Of a DNA stretch of 64,000 nucleotides, positions 51,867 through 60,318 are shown in pieces. The notes below the pieces were generated by a model. That model made no database searches. It saw only the letters and a program-made list of their open reading frames with translations, and was not told the DNA's origin. The DNA is from Sphingomonas sp. NFR15 (GTDB lineage Bacteria > Pseudomonadota > Alphaproteobacteria > Sphingomonadales > Sphingomonadaceae). Location: NCBI RefSeq assembly GCF_900103265.1, contig NZ_FMWX01000003.1:496001-560000 (forward strand), in the 5' to 3' direction. The position numbers and the translations under genes are program-made. Position 1 is the stretch's first letter. Each line of letters begins with the position of its first letter.

Positions 51867-52516
51867 TGCATCACCGTCACCGGAAACGGCGTCCACGCAC
51901 CGATGCGGACGCCCGCATATCTCAACGCGTCGCCCGTCCATGTGTTGCATGTCCGCAGTGCGTTGTAGCGGCCGCGCGCGGCGTAGAAGGCGTCGTTCCT
52001 GCCGTAGCCGGTACGGTGCCAGCCGCGCGGGGCGAAGCTTGCGCGGATGAAGGCGGCGAGGCGGCGATACTCTTCCGGGCGCAGCGTGACGACGCGGCTG
52101 TCGGCGTCGGGCACAGGCCAGGGAAGGTGATCGACGTGCGCCACCGTGCGCTCCGAACCGATGGCCGCAGCGAGGACGGTGAGCGGCTTCACATCGGCCC
52201 AGCTCGGGGTTTCGAGGTAGAAGGCGCGCTCGCCCCAGCCGATTGCGATTGCCGGATACTCCGCGTAGCGCGGATCGGCGAGATCCTCGGGGCGGAGCAT
52301 GCCCCGCCAGTCCACGCCCGCAGCCACGACGGGCACGATGAAACCGGTGTGGACGCCGTTGCTCGACACCTGGATTCGTACCCCCGCCGCAGGCTCGCGC
52401 CAGCCCGCGTTGGTGGGGATCGCGCCGCCGATCAGCCCGGCGGCGGCATAGCCGAGCATGAGCAGCACCAACGCCGCGATGCCACTTCGTAGCAAATGCA
52501 ACCAGAATCGCCGCAC
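51851..52516 (-). CDS. TIGR02117/DUF2459 membrane-anchored protein
   Basis: DUF2459-family protein, 221 aa. One N-terminal membrane segment (SGIAALVLLMLGYAAAGLIG) is followed by VSSNGVHTGFIVPV, AIGWGERAFYLETPSWADVK, and TCNTWTGDALRYAGV, which carries the conserved Cys-Asn-Thr-Trp. These suggest a periplasmic hydrolase-like (possibly urease- or peptidase-associated) domain, but no activity is established. Followed by the hydrolase gene, divergent from phhA. Confidence 0.88.
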   Translation of the reverse strand: MRRFWLHLLRSGIAALVLLMLGYAAAGLIGGAIPTNAGWREPAAGVRIQVSSNGVHTGFIVPVVAAGVDWRGMLRPEDLADPRYAEYPAIAIGWGERAFYLETPSWADVKPLTVLAAAIGSERTVAHVDHLPWPVPDADSRVVTLRPEEYRRLAAFIRASFAPRGWHRTGYGRNDAFYAARGRYNALRTCNTWTGDALRYAGVRIGAWTPFPVTVMQWFKT

Positions 52517-52556
52517 GCATGTTCCCCGCCACCTAAGCGCGTGATACGCTATCGTC

Positions 52557-53423
52557 GTGACCGACGAAATGCACCTCCAGCCCCCCGAGGGCGCCGCCGC
52601 CGACTGGACCGTTCCGCAGAACTGGGCGCATTACACGCCCGAAGACCATGCGGTGTGGGACACGCTGTTCGCGCGGCAGGCCAAGCTGCTGCCCGGCCGC
52701 GCGTCCGAGGCGTATCTGCGCGGACTCGACGTGCTGCGCCTCTCCAAGCCCGGCATCCCCGATTTCAAGGAACTGTCCGACCGGCTGATGAAGCTGACCG
52801 GCTGGCAGGTCGTCGCGGTGCCGGGGCTGGTGCCCGACGACGTGTTCTTCGAGCATATGGCCAACCGCCGCTTCGTCGCGGGCAATTTCATCCGCCGCCG
52901 CGATCAGCTCGATTACCTCCAGGAACCCGACGTCTTCCACGACGTGTTCGGGCATGTGCCGATGCTCGCCGATCCGCGGTTCGCCGAGTATTTGGTGGCG
53001 TACGGACAGGGGGGCTTGCGCGCCAATGGGATGGACGCGCTCAAATATCTCGCGCGGCTCTACTGGTACACGGTCGAGTTCGGGCTGGTCGCCGAGCCCG
53101 AGGGGTTGCGCATCTACGGCGCTGGCATCGTTTCGAGCTTCGCCGAGAGCCGCTTCGCGCTGGAGGATGCCAGCCCCAACCGGATCGGCTTTGATCTCGA
53201 GCGGGTGATGCGCAGCGCCTATCGGATCGACGACTTCCAGCAGACTTACTTCGTTATCCCGAGCTTCGACGAGCTGCTGCGCGTGACGGTCGAGACCGAC
53301 TTCGCGCCGTTGTACGAGGCAATCCGCGGGCAAGCGGATATCGCGGTGGGCGAGATCGTGCCGGGCGATACCGTGCTGACGCTGGGGACGCAGGATTACG
53401 CGCGGGGTAAGGTGCCGGCCTGA
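52557..53423 (+). CDS. phhA: Phenylalanine 4-monooxygenase
   Basis: Pterin- and iron-dependent hydroxylase converting phenylalanine to tyrosine, 288 aa. The iron ligands lie in EPDVFHDVFGHVPML (two His) and the following FAEYLVAYGQGG (Glu shortly after). YWYTVEFGLVAEPEGLRIYG is another signature. The start is GTG at 52557, with an ATG at 52569 as alternative. No pterin-recycling gene phhB is adjacent. Confidence 0.94.
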   Translation: MTDEMHLQPPEGAAADWTVPQNWAHYTPEDHAVWDTLFARQAKLLPGRASEAYLRGLDVLRLSKPGIPDFKELSDRLMKLTGWQVVAVPGLVPDDVFFEHMANRRFVAGNFIRRRDQLDYLQEPDVFHDVFGHVPMLADPRFAEYLVAYGQGGLRANGMDALKYLARLYWYTVEFGLVAEPEGLRIYGAGIVSSFAESRFALEDASPNRIGFDLERVMRSAYRIDDFQQTYFVIPSFDELLRVTVETDFAPLYEAIRGQADIAVGEIVPGDTVLTLGTQDYARGKVPA

Positions 53424-53654
53424 AGGACCGGCGTGCCGCGTCGCGATTCTCGGGATGCAGGTATCCTGCAACCGCTGAATGTCGCGGATCGCCGCTGGCG
53501 CGACAATTACCCGTGGCATTCGGGCGCGGGTAGCTCGTCATCCGTGCCCAGGTGGGGGAGTGAACTCACGAGCGAACAAACCTCTCCGCTTATCTACCCG
53601 CTGGCAATGCCGTATCGCCACACCGCCTGCACCACCGCTGCATCACTTGGCGCC

Positions 53655-54104
53655 ATGCCCCCCGTCATGACCCTCCGCCTCCCCTACGCGTTCGCAACAC
53701 TCGCGTTCCTCACGATCGAGGCGGCCATCGTCCTCTTCGTACATGACCGCTTCGTCCGCCCGCATGTCGGCGATGCGCTCGCGGTGGTGCTGGTCTATCT
53801 CGCCCTTCGCACTGTCACTCGGCTGCCGCGTACCGGCGCGGTGCTCGCCGCGTTCGCAATCGCCTGTGCGGCCGAACTTGGGCAGGCATATGATCTGGTC
53901 GGGCGGCTTGGCCTTGCCCGAAGCACCGTCGCGCGCGTCGTGCTGGGGACCGGGTTCGATCCGTGGGACTTTCTCGCTTATCTGGCCGGCGCGGCGATCG
54001 CGTCTGCGGGCGATCCTCGCGCGTCAGCCCCTCACCAGCTTCCGAAACCGGGCGCATCGTTGGCGCCGCCCGGCCCCAGCCGGGTCACACGCGCGGCGCC
54101 GTAG
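53655..54104 (+). CDS. DUF2809 membrane protein
   Basis: DUF2809-type integral membrane protein, 149 aa, with three to four hydrophobic segments (YAFATLAFLTIEAAIVLFVH, HVGDALAVVLVYLALRTVTR, GAVLAAFAIACAAELGQAYD) and a GFDPWDFLAYLAGAAIA signature. ATG 53655 or 53667 could be the start; the frame is open to 53433. Its last 73 bases overlap the convergent prmA 3' end. Function unknown. Confidence 0.78.
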   Translation: MPPVMTLRLPYAFATLAFLTIEAAIVLFVHDRFVRPHVGDALAVVLVYLALRTVTRLPRTGAVLAAFAIACAAELGQAYDLVGRLGLARSTVARVVLGTGFDPWDFLAYLAGAAIASAGDPRASAPHQLPKPGASLAPPGPSRVTRAAP

Positions 54105-55021
54105 CGGGTGCGTTTGCGCAAGGTGAGCGTCGGCCAGTCGCCGATCGCCTTGGCCGAGACGGGCATCAGCCCCTGGCGGCGATAGGCTTGGGTCACCGGC
54201 TTGGCCTGCCAGTCGAGCAGCCCGGCAAGCACCAGCGTCCCGCCCTCGGCGAGCGCCATCGCGATCGTGGGGGCAAGGCCGATCAGCGGGCCGGCGAGGA
54301 TGTTGGCGACGATCAGGTCGTAGGGCGCACGGTCGATCAGCAGCGGATGCTCGAGCCCCGGTGCCGCCGCCAGCGCGAGCGCGCCCGGTCCCTCGCCGAG
54401 CGCGATGCCGTTCACCGCGGCATTTTCCTCGGTGATCGCGATCGCCGCCGCATCGATGTCCGAAGCGGTGGCATAGGCACGCGGCCATAGATGCAGCGCG
54501 GCGAAGGCGAGCAGCCCGGTGCCGGTGCCGAGATCGAGGATGTTGCGAAAACGCTTCCCTTGCACCTTCATCGCGTCGAGCGCGAGTAGGCAGCCGGTGG
54601 TGGTCTGGTGGTGGCCGGTGCCGAACGCGCGGCTCGCCTCGATGTGGAAGGCGTGCGCGCCGGGTGGCACGTCGCCCTTATTGGCGCTGGTGTGGACGTA
54701 GAAGCGCGCGGCGTGAACCGGCTCGATCCCCGCCTGGCTGAGCGTGATCCAGTCCTCGTCGGGGACGCGTTCGGCCTCGGCCGTCACATCGGCGGAACTC
54801 GGCGCGAGCGCGCGCACCGCCGCGACGACCGCTGCATCGGGCTTGCCGCTGAAATAGGCATCGAGCCGCCAACTCAGCGGATCGTCTTCGATCTCCTCGC
54901 TGGTGATGATGACGGGGGAGGGATCGAACCCCTCCAGCCCTTCTCCCATGTCGATCGCCTCGGCCTCCGCGCGGGTGCAGGGGAGGGTGAGCTTCCAGCT
55001 TTCGGTGGGATCAGCGGACAT
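54032..55021 (-). CDS. prmA: Ribosomal protein L11 methyltransferase
   Basis: SAM-dependent methyltransferase of the PrmA type, 329 aa. The SAM-binding motif is LDLGTGTGLLAFAALHLWPR, followed by ATASDIDAAAIAITEENAAV and DLIVANILAGPLIGL, which is diagnostic. AFGTGHHQTTTGCLLALDAM precedes it. It overlaps the SDR gene by 11 bases and the DUF2809 gene on the other strand by 73 bases. Confidence 0.93.
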   Translation of the reverse strand: MSADPTESWKLTLPCTRAEAEAIDMGEGLEGFDPSPVIITSEEIEDDPLSWRLDAYFSGKPDAAVVAAVRALAPSSADVTAEAERVPDEDWITLSQAGIEPVHAARFYVHTSANKGDVPPGAHAFHIEASRAFGTGHHQTTTGCLLALDAMKVQGKRFRNILDLGTGTGLLAFAALHLWPRAYATASDIDAAAIAITEENAAVNGIALGEGPGALALAAAPGLEHPLLIDRAPYDLIVANILAGPLIGLAPTIAMALAEGGTLVLAGLLDWQAKPVTQAYRRQGLMPVSAKAIGDWPTLTLRKRTRYGAARVTRLGPGGANDAPGFGSW

Positions 55022-55715
55022 AGCTCGCCCCGTTGACGTCGATCACTGCGCCGGTCATCGACGGCGGCGCTTCGAGGGCGAGGAATTTGACCGTGGTGGC
55101 GACCTCGGCGGGGTCGGCGACGCGGCCGAGCGGGATGTCGGCGAGGAGTTTGTCGCCGCCACGGCTGGCGAGATAGTCCTCGGCCATGCCGGTCATCGTG
55201 AAGCCGGGGCAGACCGCGAAGGCGAGGATGTCCTCGCGCGCATAGCCGCGTGCGATCGTCTTGGTCATCGCGACCATCCCCGCCTTGGAGGCCGCGTAAT
55301 GCCAGTGCGCGGGGCTGTCGCCGCGATAGGCGGCACGGCTCGCGACGTTGACGATCCGGCCGCCCACGCCGCGCGCCTGCCAATGCAGCACCGCGAGGCG
55401 GCACAGTTCGGCGGAGGCGGTGAGGTTGATGCGGAGCGTACGCTCCCACCCAGAGACCCAGTCGTCGCCTTCCAGCGGATTGGCCTCGAACACGCCGGCA
55501 TTGTTGACGAGCACGTCGATCTGGCCATCGAACCGGTCGAGCGCGGCCTGCCAGAGTGCCTGCGGCGCGGCGGGATCGGCGAAGTCTGCGGCGATGGTGT
55601 TCGCGTCGGCGCTGCGGGTCGCCTGGCCGATCAGCGCGACGCCGGGCAGGTCGAGCACGGTGACGATCGCGGCGCCGATCCCGCGCGACGATCCGGTGAG
55701 GAGGATGTTGGTCAT
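55011..55715 (-). CDS. Short-chain dehydrogenase/reductase
   Basis: Classical SDR, 234 aa. The cofactor motif is MTNILLTGSSRGIGAAIVTV (TGxxxGIG) and the active site is Tyr-x3-Lys in HYAASKAGMVAMTK, with the Ser in VNVASRAAYRG. VLVNNAGVFEAN is the NAG motif. Similar to 3-oxoacyl-ACP reductases, but fatty-acid genes are not adjacent. The ATG at 55715 starts the fold; 55808 is an unused frame extension. Confidence 0.9.
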   Translation of the reverse strand: MTNILLTGSSRGIGAAIVTVLDLPGVALIGQATRSADANTIAADFADPAAPQALWQAALDRFDGQIDVLVNNAGVFEANPLEGDDWVSGWERTLRINLTASAELCRLAVLHWQARGVGGRIVNVASRAAYRGDSPAHWHYAASKAGMVAMTKTIARGYAREDILAFAVCPGFTMTGMAEDYLASRGGDKLLADIPLGRVADPAEVATTVKFLALEAPPSMTGAVIDVNGASYVR

Positions 55716-55812
55716 GCGGCCTCCTAGAGCAACGCCCGGCTCAGGGGAACCTCGTCGGAACGCGCGGAAGCGCGCCGGCCCCGCTACGCGCGCGAGCGCG
55801 TCAAACAAGCCC

Positions 55813-56373
55813 TCAAACCACGTCGAGCACCAGCCCGAGATCGCGCGCCTCCTCCGCCTCGATATACCAGTTGGCGGGCGCCTTTTCGCGCAGCGTGTCG
55901 AAATCGACGCTGCTGCCGCGCACGAGATCGCGGAAGCCTTCCTCTTCGATCAGGATCGAATGTTCGATCTCGTGGAGCGCGGCCTTGATCGAGGCGACGC
56001 ACATCCTGAGCGGGCCGTTGATGTTGAGCTGCTTCTGGATCAGCCGCTCGTGGATCATCAGCCGCGTGTGGCGGGTGAGGAAGCGGCGCTCGACCGGGAA
56101 GGCCGACATGAAGGTCGCGCCGGCCGAATAGACCGCGACCTTGCCGAGAAACAGAATCTCGCGCCCGTCCTGCTCGGTGAGCAGCCGAATATCGTCGGCC
56201 ATCGTGCGCGCGACCTCGGGATCGCCGCCGAGCGTGGTCATCGCGATGACGATCGTCCCCTCGCTCGGACAGGCGTCCAGCATCTGGCGGAAGGTCGCAT
56301 ACATGACCTGATCGACCGTGCCGGACAGGCGGATGTGCGGGCGGGCGAGCAAAGGATAGCGGGTGATGGACAT
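55813..56373 (-). CDS. ClpP-like serine protease with altered triad
   Basis: ClpP-fold protein, 186 aa. Catalytic Ser83 (GKVAVYSAGATFMSAFP) and His108 (THTRLMIHERL) are visible. The third residue of the ClpP triad, Asp before the conserved F/Y-x-x-A-x-E-A segment, aligns with Asn168 (APANWYIEAEEARDLGL). It lacks the N-terminal loop region of canonical ClpP. Whether it is active is unclear. It is transcribed with the SDR gene and the C13 peptidase gene lies just upstream. Confidence 0.82.
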   Translation of the reverse strand: MSITRYPLLARPHIRLSGTVDQVMYATFRQMLDACPSEGTIVIAMTTLGGDPEVARTMADDIRLLTEQDGREILFLGKVAVYSAGATFMSAFPVERRFLTRHTRLMIHERLIQKQLNINGPLRMCVASIKAALHEIEHSILIEEEGFRDLVRGSSVDFDTLREKAPANWYIEAEEARDLGLVLDVV

Positions 56374-56423
56374 GCGCGCGCAAACCGCCGAGGCGCGCGA
56401 GAGTTCCCGACCCGTGCGCGCGT

Positions 56424-57407
56424 TCAGGCGGGTTTGCGCGCGAACAGGCTGGTGGCGGGGCGACCGACCGGGGCGCTCGCCGGCCTGGGCAGGCGGCGTT
56501 CGAGCGGGCCGAGCCAGCGCGGCGCGCGCGCGCCGATCGCGAGCCTGGGGTTGGAGGCGCGCAGCTTGCCTTGCGCCTCCCACCGCGCGATCAGCGTCGT
56601 CGCATCCTTCGCGGCGGCGGCGAAGGGCTGGTTCTTGCGAAGCGCGTGGTTGATGAGCGCGTCGCCGAAGAAGGTCCAGTCGCTGTCCGCCTCGCAGCCG
56701 AACGAGGAGCGGTCCGCGCTCGCGGCGGTCATCACCACGCCGTCGGCCGTGGCGAGTGCGGGGACGAATACGCCGGAATAGCAGGCGCTGACGATCACCA
56801 GCCGGCGCTTCAACCCGAGCGTGGCGAGCATCGCTGCCAGCCGCGCGGGCGCGACCGCGCCGACCCCGGCGTCGCCGTCCTGATAGACGATGCCATAGGG
56901 CGCGCCGTGGCTGGTGGTGTAGAGCACCAGCACGTCCTCGCTCTTGTCGATGGTCTCGGCGATATGGGCGAGCGCCGCCGCGATATTGTCGGGCGAGCCG
57001 CGCGCGAGCGTGTCCGCGCCGCGCCCGTCGGGACCGGCGAGGACGATCGTGCGCCCGGCGGCATCGTAGCGCCGGGCGAGCACGCGCGCGGCCTCGCGCG
57101 CCTCGCGCCCGAAGACGGGATCGCTATCGAGCCCCGCCACCAGCACATAGGCGTCGACCACGCCCGTGCGCTGCGGCTGCAGCGCGGTCAGCGCACGGTC
57201 GAGCCGGCGATGCTCGGCGAGCTGCCAACCAGGTTCGCGGCCATGTTCGAGCTGGAAGCCCTCCGCCGCATAGTCGGCGAAGGCGTCGTCCTCCTCCTGC
57301 GCGGCCGCCGGGGGGCGCGGCTTGGCGGGCCGTGGCGGCTGCGCCGAGGCGGCGACCGAGAGCAGCAGGGCCGAGAGCAGCAACGCGCGGAACGGACGCA
57401 GGGGCAT
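56424..57407 (-). CDS. C13-family (legumain-like) peptidase
   Basis: Exported peptidase C13-family protein, 327 aa. A signal peptide (ALLLSALLLSVAASAQ) is present. The catalytic dyad is His167 (TTSHGAPYG) and Cys209 (IVSACYSGVFVPAL), as in legumain and caspase-fold peptidases. Bacterial members are little studied. The C-terminal 60 residues are basic and lack the fold. It lies 50 bases before the ClpP-like gene on the same strand. Confidence 0.85.
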   Translation of the reverse strand: MPLRPFRALLLSALLLSVAASAQPPRPAKPRPPAAAQEEDDAFADYAAEGFQLEHGREPGWQLAEHRRLDRALTALQPQRTGVVDAYVLVAGLDSDPVFGREAREAARVLARRYDAAGRTIVLAGPDGRGADTLARGSPDNIAAALAHIAETIDKSEDVLVLYTTSHGAPYGIVYQDGDAGVGAVAPARLAAMLATLGLKRRLVIVSACYSGVFVPALATADGVVMTAASADRSSFGCEADSDWTFFGDALINHALRKNQPFAAAAKDATTLIARWEAQGKLRASNPRLAIGARAPRWLGPLERRLPRPASAPVGRPATSLFARKPA

Positions 57408-57536
57408 TCGGGAAATCCCATCGGGTGTGCGTGATCGTCGCGCGCGGCGCGCGCGCCGTCAATGCGATCGCGCTTGAAACATGGCGGCCCGGCGCTCTAC
57501 GCCGTTACATTCGAAACAAAAAGGGTTGCTTCATCT

Positions 57537-59471
57537 ATGCGCGCCAAGCTCTTCCTGCTCGCTGCCACCGCCCTCGCGCTCAGCCCCGCCGCCGCGCAGG
57601 TCGGCGATAAGAGCCCGCCGGCCCCTGGCGGCGACATTCCGGCCAAGTTCACCCAGCCCGAGGCGGCGCGCGATTACGTCAAGCGCGAGGTGATGATCCC
57701 GATGCGCGACGGCACCAAGCTCTATACCGTCATCGTCTATGCCAAGGGCCTCACCAACGCGCCGATCGTGCTGACCCGCACCCCGTACAACGCCAAGGGC
57801 CGCGCCAACCGGATGGACAGCCCGAGCGAACTCTCGACGCTGCCGCTCGCCGACGAGATGTTCGTCAAGGCGGGCTATATCCGCGTCTATCAGGACATCC
57901 GTGGTAAATACGGGTCGGAAGGCCAGTATGTCGTGACGCGGCCGGTGATCGGCGCGCTCAACCCGACCAAGGTCGATCACACCACCGACGCCTATGACAC
58001 GATCGACTGGCTGGTGAACAAGGCGAACCTGCCCCAATCGAACGGCAAGGTCGGCATGATCGGCTCGTCCTACGAGGGCTTCACCGTGGTGATGGCGCTG
58101 CTCCACCCGCACCCTGCGCTCAAGGTCGCCGCGCCGCAGAGCCCGATGATCGACGGCTGGATGGGCGACGACTGGTTCCATTACGGTGCGTTCCGGCTCG
58201 CCAACATCGGCTGGATCGGCTCGCAGACCGGCTACAAGGGTGAGGGCAAGGTGCCGCGTTCCGGCGGCTACGACGATTACGAGAATTTCCGCAATGTCTC
58301 AGCGGGCGATTGGGCGAAGATGTCGGGGTACGACCAGTTGCCGGCGTGGCAACGGATGGTCGCGCATCCCGCCTATGACGCCTTCTGGCAGGGCCAGGCG
58401 CTCGACGCATTGCTCGCGCAGAGCCCGTCGGACGTGCCGACGCTGTGGGAGCAGGGCCTGTGGGATCAGGAGGATATGTGGGGTGCGATCCACAGCTACG
58501 AATCGCTCGTCAAGGCCGGCAAGGGCGCCAGCAATTACATCGTGATGGGGCCGTGGCGGCACAGCCAGATCAACCGCGAGGGGCGCAGCCTCGGCGCTTT
58601 CCAGTGGAATGGCGACACCGCGCAGCAGTACCGCGAGGACATGGTGCTGCCGTTCTTCAACCAGTATCTGAAGGACGGACCCGCGGTGACGCTGCCGCCG
58701 GCGGCAATCTACAACACGGCTGAGAACCATTGGGACCGTTTCTCGCGCTGGCCGCTATCCTGCGACAAGGATTGCGCGACCCCGCTCACACCGCTGTATC
58801 TGCAGACCGGTAAGCGGCTGGGCTTCGAAAAGGCCGCGAGCGGCGGCGATTCCTATGTGTCGGACCCGGCCAATCCGGTGCCGCACCTGCCGCGCCCGGT
58901 CAACTTCAAGGACGGGCGCTGGGGCGACTGGCTGGTCTCCGACCAGCGCTCGGTCGATGGGCGCACCGACGTGATGACCTATACGACGCCCGCGCTGACG
59001 CAGACGGTGCGCGTGTCGGGCGTGCCGTGGGCGGACATCTTCGCCAAGACGACCGGCACCGACGGCGATTTCGTGGTGAAGATCATCGACGTGTTCCCCG
59101 ACGAGAATGCGAGCGATCCCAAGATGGGCGGCTATCAACTGCCGATCAGCCTCGACATCTTCCGCGGCCGCTACCGCGACAGCTTCGCCAAGCCCACCGC
59201 GATTCCGGCGGGCAAGGTGCAGGAATACAAGTTCCGCCTGCCGGCCGTGAACCATGAGTTCCTGCCCGGCCACAAGATCATGGTGCAGGTCCAATCGTCT
59301 CTGTTCCCGCTCTACGATCGCAACCCGCAGACGTTCGTACCCAACATCTTCCTTGCCGAGCCAGGCGACTACCGCGCCGCGACCGTGACGATCGAGCACG
59401 GCGCGACCGGTGCGAGTTCGGTGCTGCTCCCGGTGGTGCCGATCGATCCGTCGGCGGCGATGGCCAAATAA
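57537..59471 (+). CDS. CocE/NonD-family exported hydrolase
   Basis: X-Pro dipeptidyl-peptidase-like alpha/beta hydrolase, 644 aa, similar to alpha-amino-acid ester hydrolases. Signal peptide MRAKLFLLAATALALSPAAA. The nucleophile is in GMIGSSYEGFTVVM (Ser in GSSYEG), with DIRGKYGSEGQY and the later HSQINREGRSLG catalytic region; a C-terminal jelly-roll domain follows. An upstream start at 57462 is less likely because the signal peptide begins at 57537. Confidence 0.93.
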   Translation: MRAKLFLLAATALALSPAAAQVGDKSPPAPGGDIPAKFTQPEAARDYVKREVMIPMRDGTKLYTVIVYAKGLTNAPIVLTRTPYNAKGRANRMDSPSELSTLPLADEMFVKAGYIRVYQDIRGKYGSEGQYVVTRPVIGALNPTKVDHTTDAYDTIDWLVNKANLPQSNGKVGMIGSSYEGFTVVMALLHPHPALKVAAPQSPMIDGWMGDDWFHYGAFRLANIGWIGSQTGYKGEGKVPRSGGYDDYENFRNVSAGDWAKMSGYDQLPAWQRMVAHPAYDAFWQGQALDALLAQSPSDVPTLWEQGLWDQEDMWGAIHSYESLVKAGKGASNYIVMGPWRHSQINREGRSLGAFQWNGDTAQQYREDMVLPFFNQYLKDGPAVTLPPAAIYNTAENHWDRFSRWPLSCDKDCATPLTPLYLQTGKRLGFEKAASGGDSYVSDPANPVPHLPRPVNFKDGRWGDWLVSDQRSVDGRTDVMTYTTPALTQTVRVSGVPWADIFAKTTGTDGDFVVKIIDVFPDENASDPKMGGYQLPISLDIFRGRYRDSFAKPTAIPAGKVQEYKFRLPAVNHEFLPGHKIMVQVQSSLFPLYDRNPQTFVPNIFLAEPGDYRAATVTIEHGATGASSVLLPVVPIDPSAAMAK

Positions 59472-59480
59472 GTTATAACC

Positions 59481-59509
59481 TTGTGGCAACACTCCCGCTG
59501 CGCTATCTA
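59481..59509 (+). promoter_or_regulatory. Candidate promoter of the MazEF pair
   Basis: TTGTGG, 17-base spacer, TATCTA, near the sigma-70 consensus. The ribosome-binding site GGGAG starts 7 bases after the -10 box, so the leader would be very short. Confidence 0.35.
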
Positions 59510-59525
59510 GGCGCCGGGAGATGCC

Positions 59526-59774
59526 ATGCGCGCATTGCTGAGAAAGATCGGAAATTCGACCGGACTGATCGTACCGCGCGCTTTGCTCGCCGAGATCGGC
59601 GTCGCGAACGGTGCGGAGATGGACTTGCGCGTCGAGAACGGCAGGTTGATCGCAACCCCGGTCGTAACCGCTAAGCGGGCTGGCTGGGCGGAAGGCGCGG
59701 CCAGCATCGCCAACGAGAATCATGGCGATTGGCATGGCTTCGGCAATGAGGGCGACGCCGACCTGACATGGTGA
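59526..59774 (+). CDS. mazE: MazE-type AbrB-fold antitoxin
   Basis: SpoVT/AbrB-like antitoxin, 82 aa. The N-terminal swapped-hairpin domain is seen in LRKIGNSTGLIVPRALLAEI and LRVENGRLIATPV. The C-terminal tail (NEGDADLTW) is acidic for toxin binding. The GGGAG site precedes the ATG. It overlaps mazF by seven bases. Confidence 0.88.
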   Translation: MRALLRKIGNSTGLIVPRALLAEIGVANGAEMDLRVENGRLIATPVVTAKRAGWAEGAASIANENHGDWHGFGNEGDADLTW

Positions 59775-60100
59775 GTTCGGCGGTGAAACGGGGCGAGGTC
59801 TGGCTGGCGGCGCTCGATCCCACCGTCGGCAGCGAGATCCAGAAGACGCGACCGTGCCTGATCGTCTCGCCCGACGAGATGAACGCGCATCTTCGCACTG
59901 CGACAGTGGTGCCGATGACGACGGGTAGCCGGGTCGCCCCCTTCCGTGTCGCAGTGCGTTTCAAAGGAAAGGATGGGCTGTTGCTGCCCGACCAAATGCT
60001 TACGCCTGATAAAGCGCGACTGGTAAAGCGGCTCGGGCAGATCGACGCGCCAACACTTGCTGCGGTGCTGACGATTCTGCGCGAAATGTTCGAGGTTTGA
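59768..60100 (+). CDS. mazF: MazF/PemK-type toxin
   Basis: Predicted mRNA interferase, 110 aa. VKRGEVWLAALDPTVGSEIQKTRPCLIVSPDEMN has the R-G-x-V-W and the K-T-R-P-C loop with conserved Arg and Pro of MazF (read in shorter parts), followed by the VVPMTTGSR strand and a C-terminal helix. It pairs with the upstream antitoxin. Confidence 0.9.
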   Translation: MVSSAVKRGEVWLAALDPTVGSEIQKTRPCLIVSPDEMNAHLRTATVVPMTTGSRVAPFRVAVRFKGKDGLLLPDQMLTPDKARLVKRLGQIDAPTLAAVLTILREMFEV

Positions 60101-60129
60101 TTGGGCGGATCGCGTGGACGCCAGCCGCT

Positions 60130-60312
60130 TCATTCTCGATTTTCGGCCACCGCCCGTTTGCCCTTGGTGCGGCTGGTAAGATGGAACTGAAAACACCGGT
60201 CGCAGCGATAGCAGCGTAGCGCGATGGTGGCGCGCACTGCGACCTGCAGCGCTTCGCGTTCCGAGCCGAAGCGCGTCTTCTTCCGACAGACGCTGAGCCG
60301 CGTTCGCACCAT
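60130..60312 (-). CDS. Small zinc-ribbon-like protein
   Basis: 60-aa protein with a CxxC motif (RCYRCDRCFQFHLTSR) followed by a His and the tail HLTSRTKGKR, a pattern seen in small zinc-ribbon proteins of phages and bacteria. Cys-x2-Cys plus His could bind zinc. It is basic throughout, so nucleic-acid binding is plausible. The ATG at 60312 is used. Seven bases separate it from the NTF2-like gene upstream on the same strand. Confidence 0.6.
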   Translation of the reverse strand: MVRTRLSVCRKKTRFGSEREALQVAVRATIALRCYRCDRCFQFHLTSRTKGKRAVAENRE

Positions 60313-60318
60313 GCGTGA

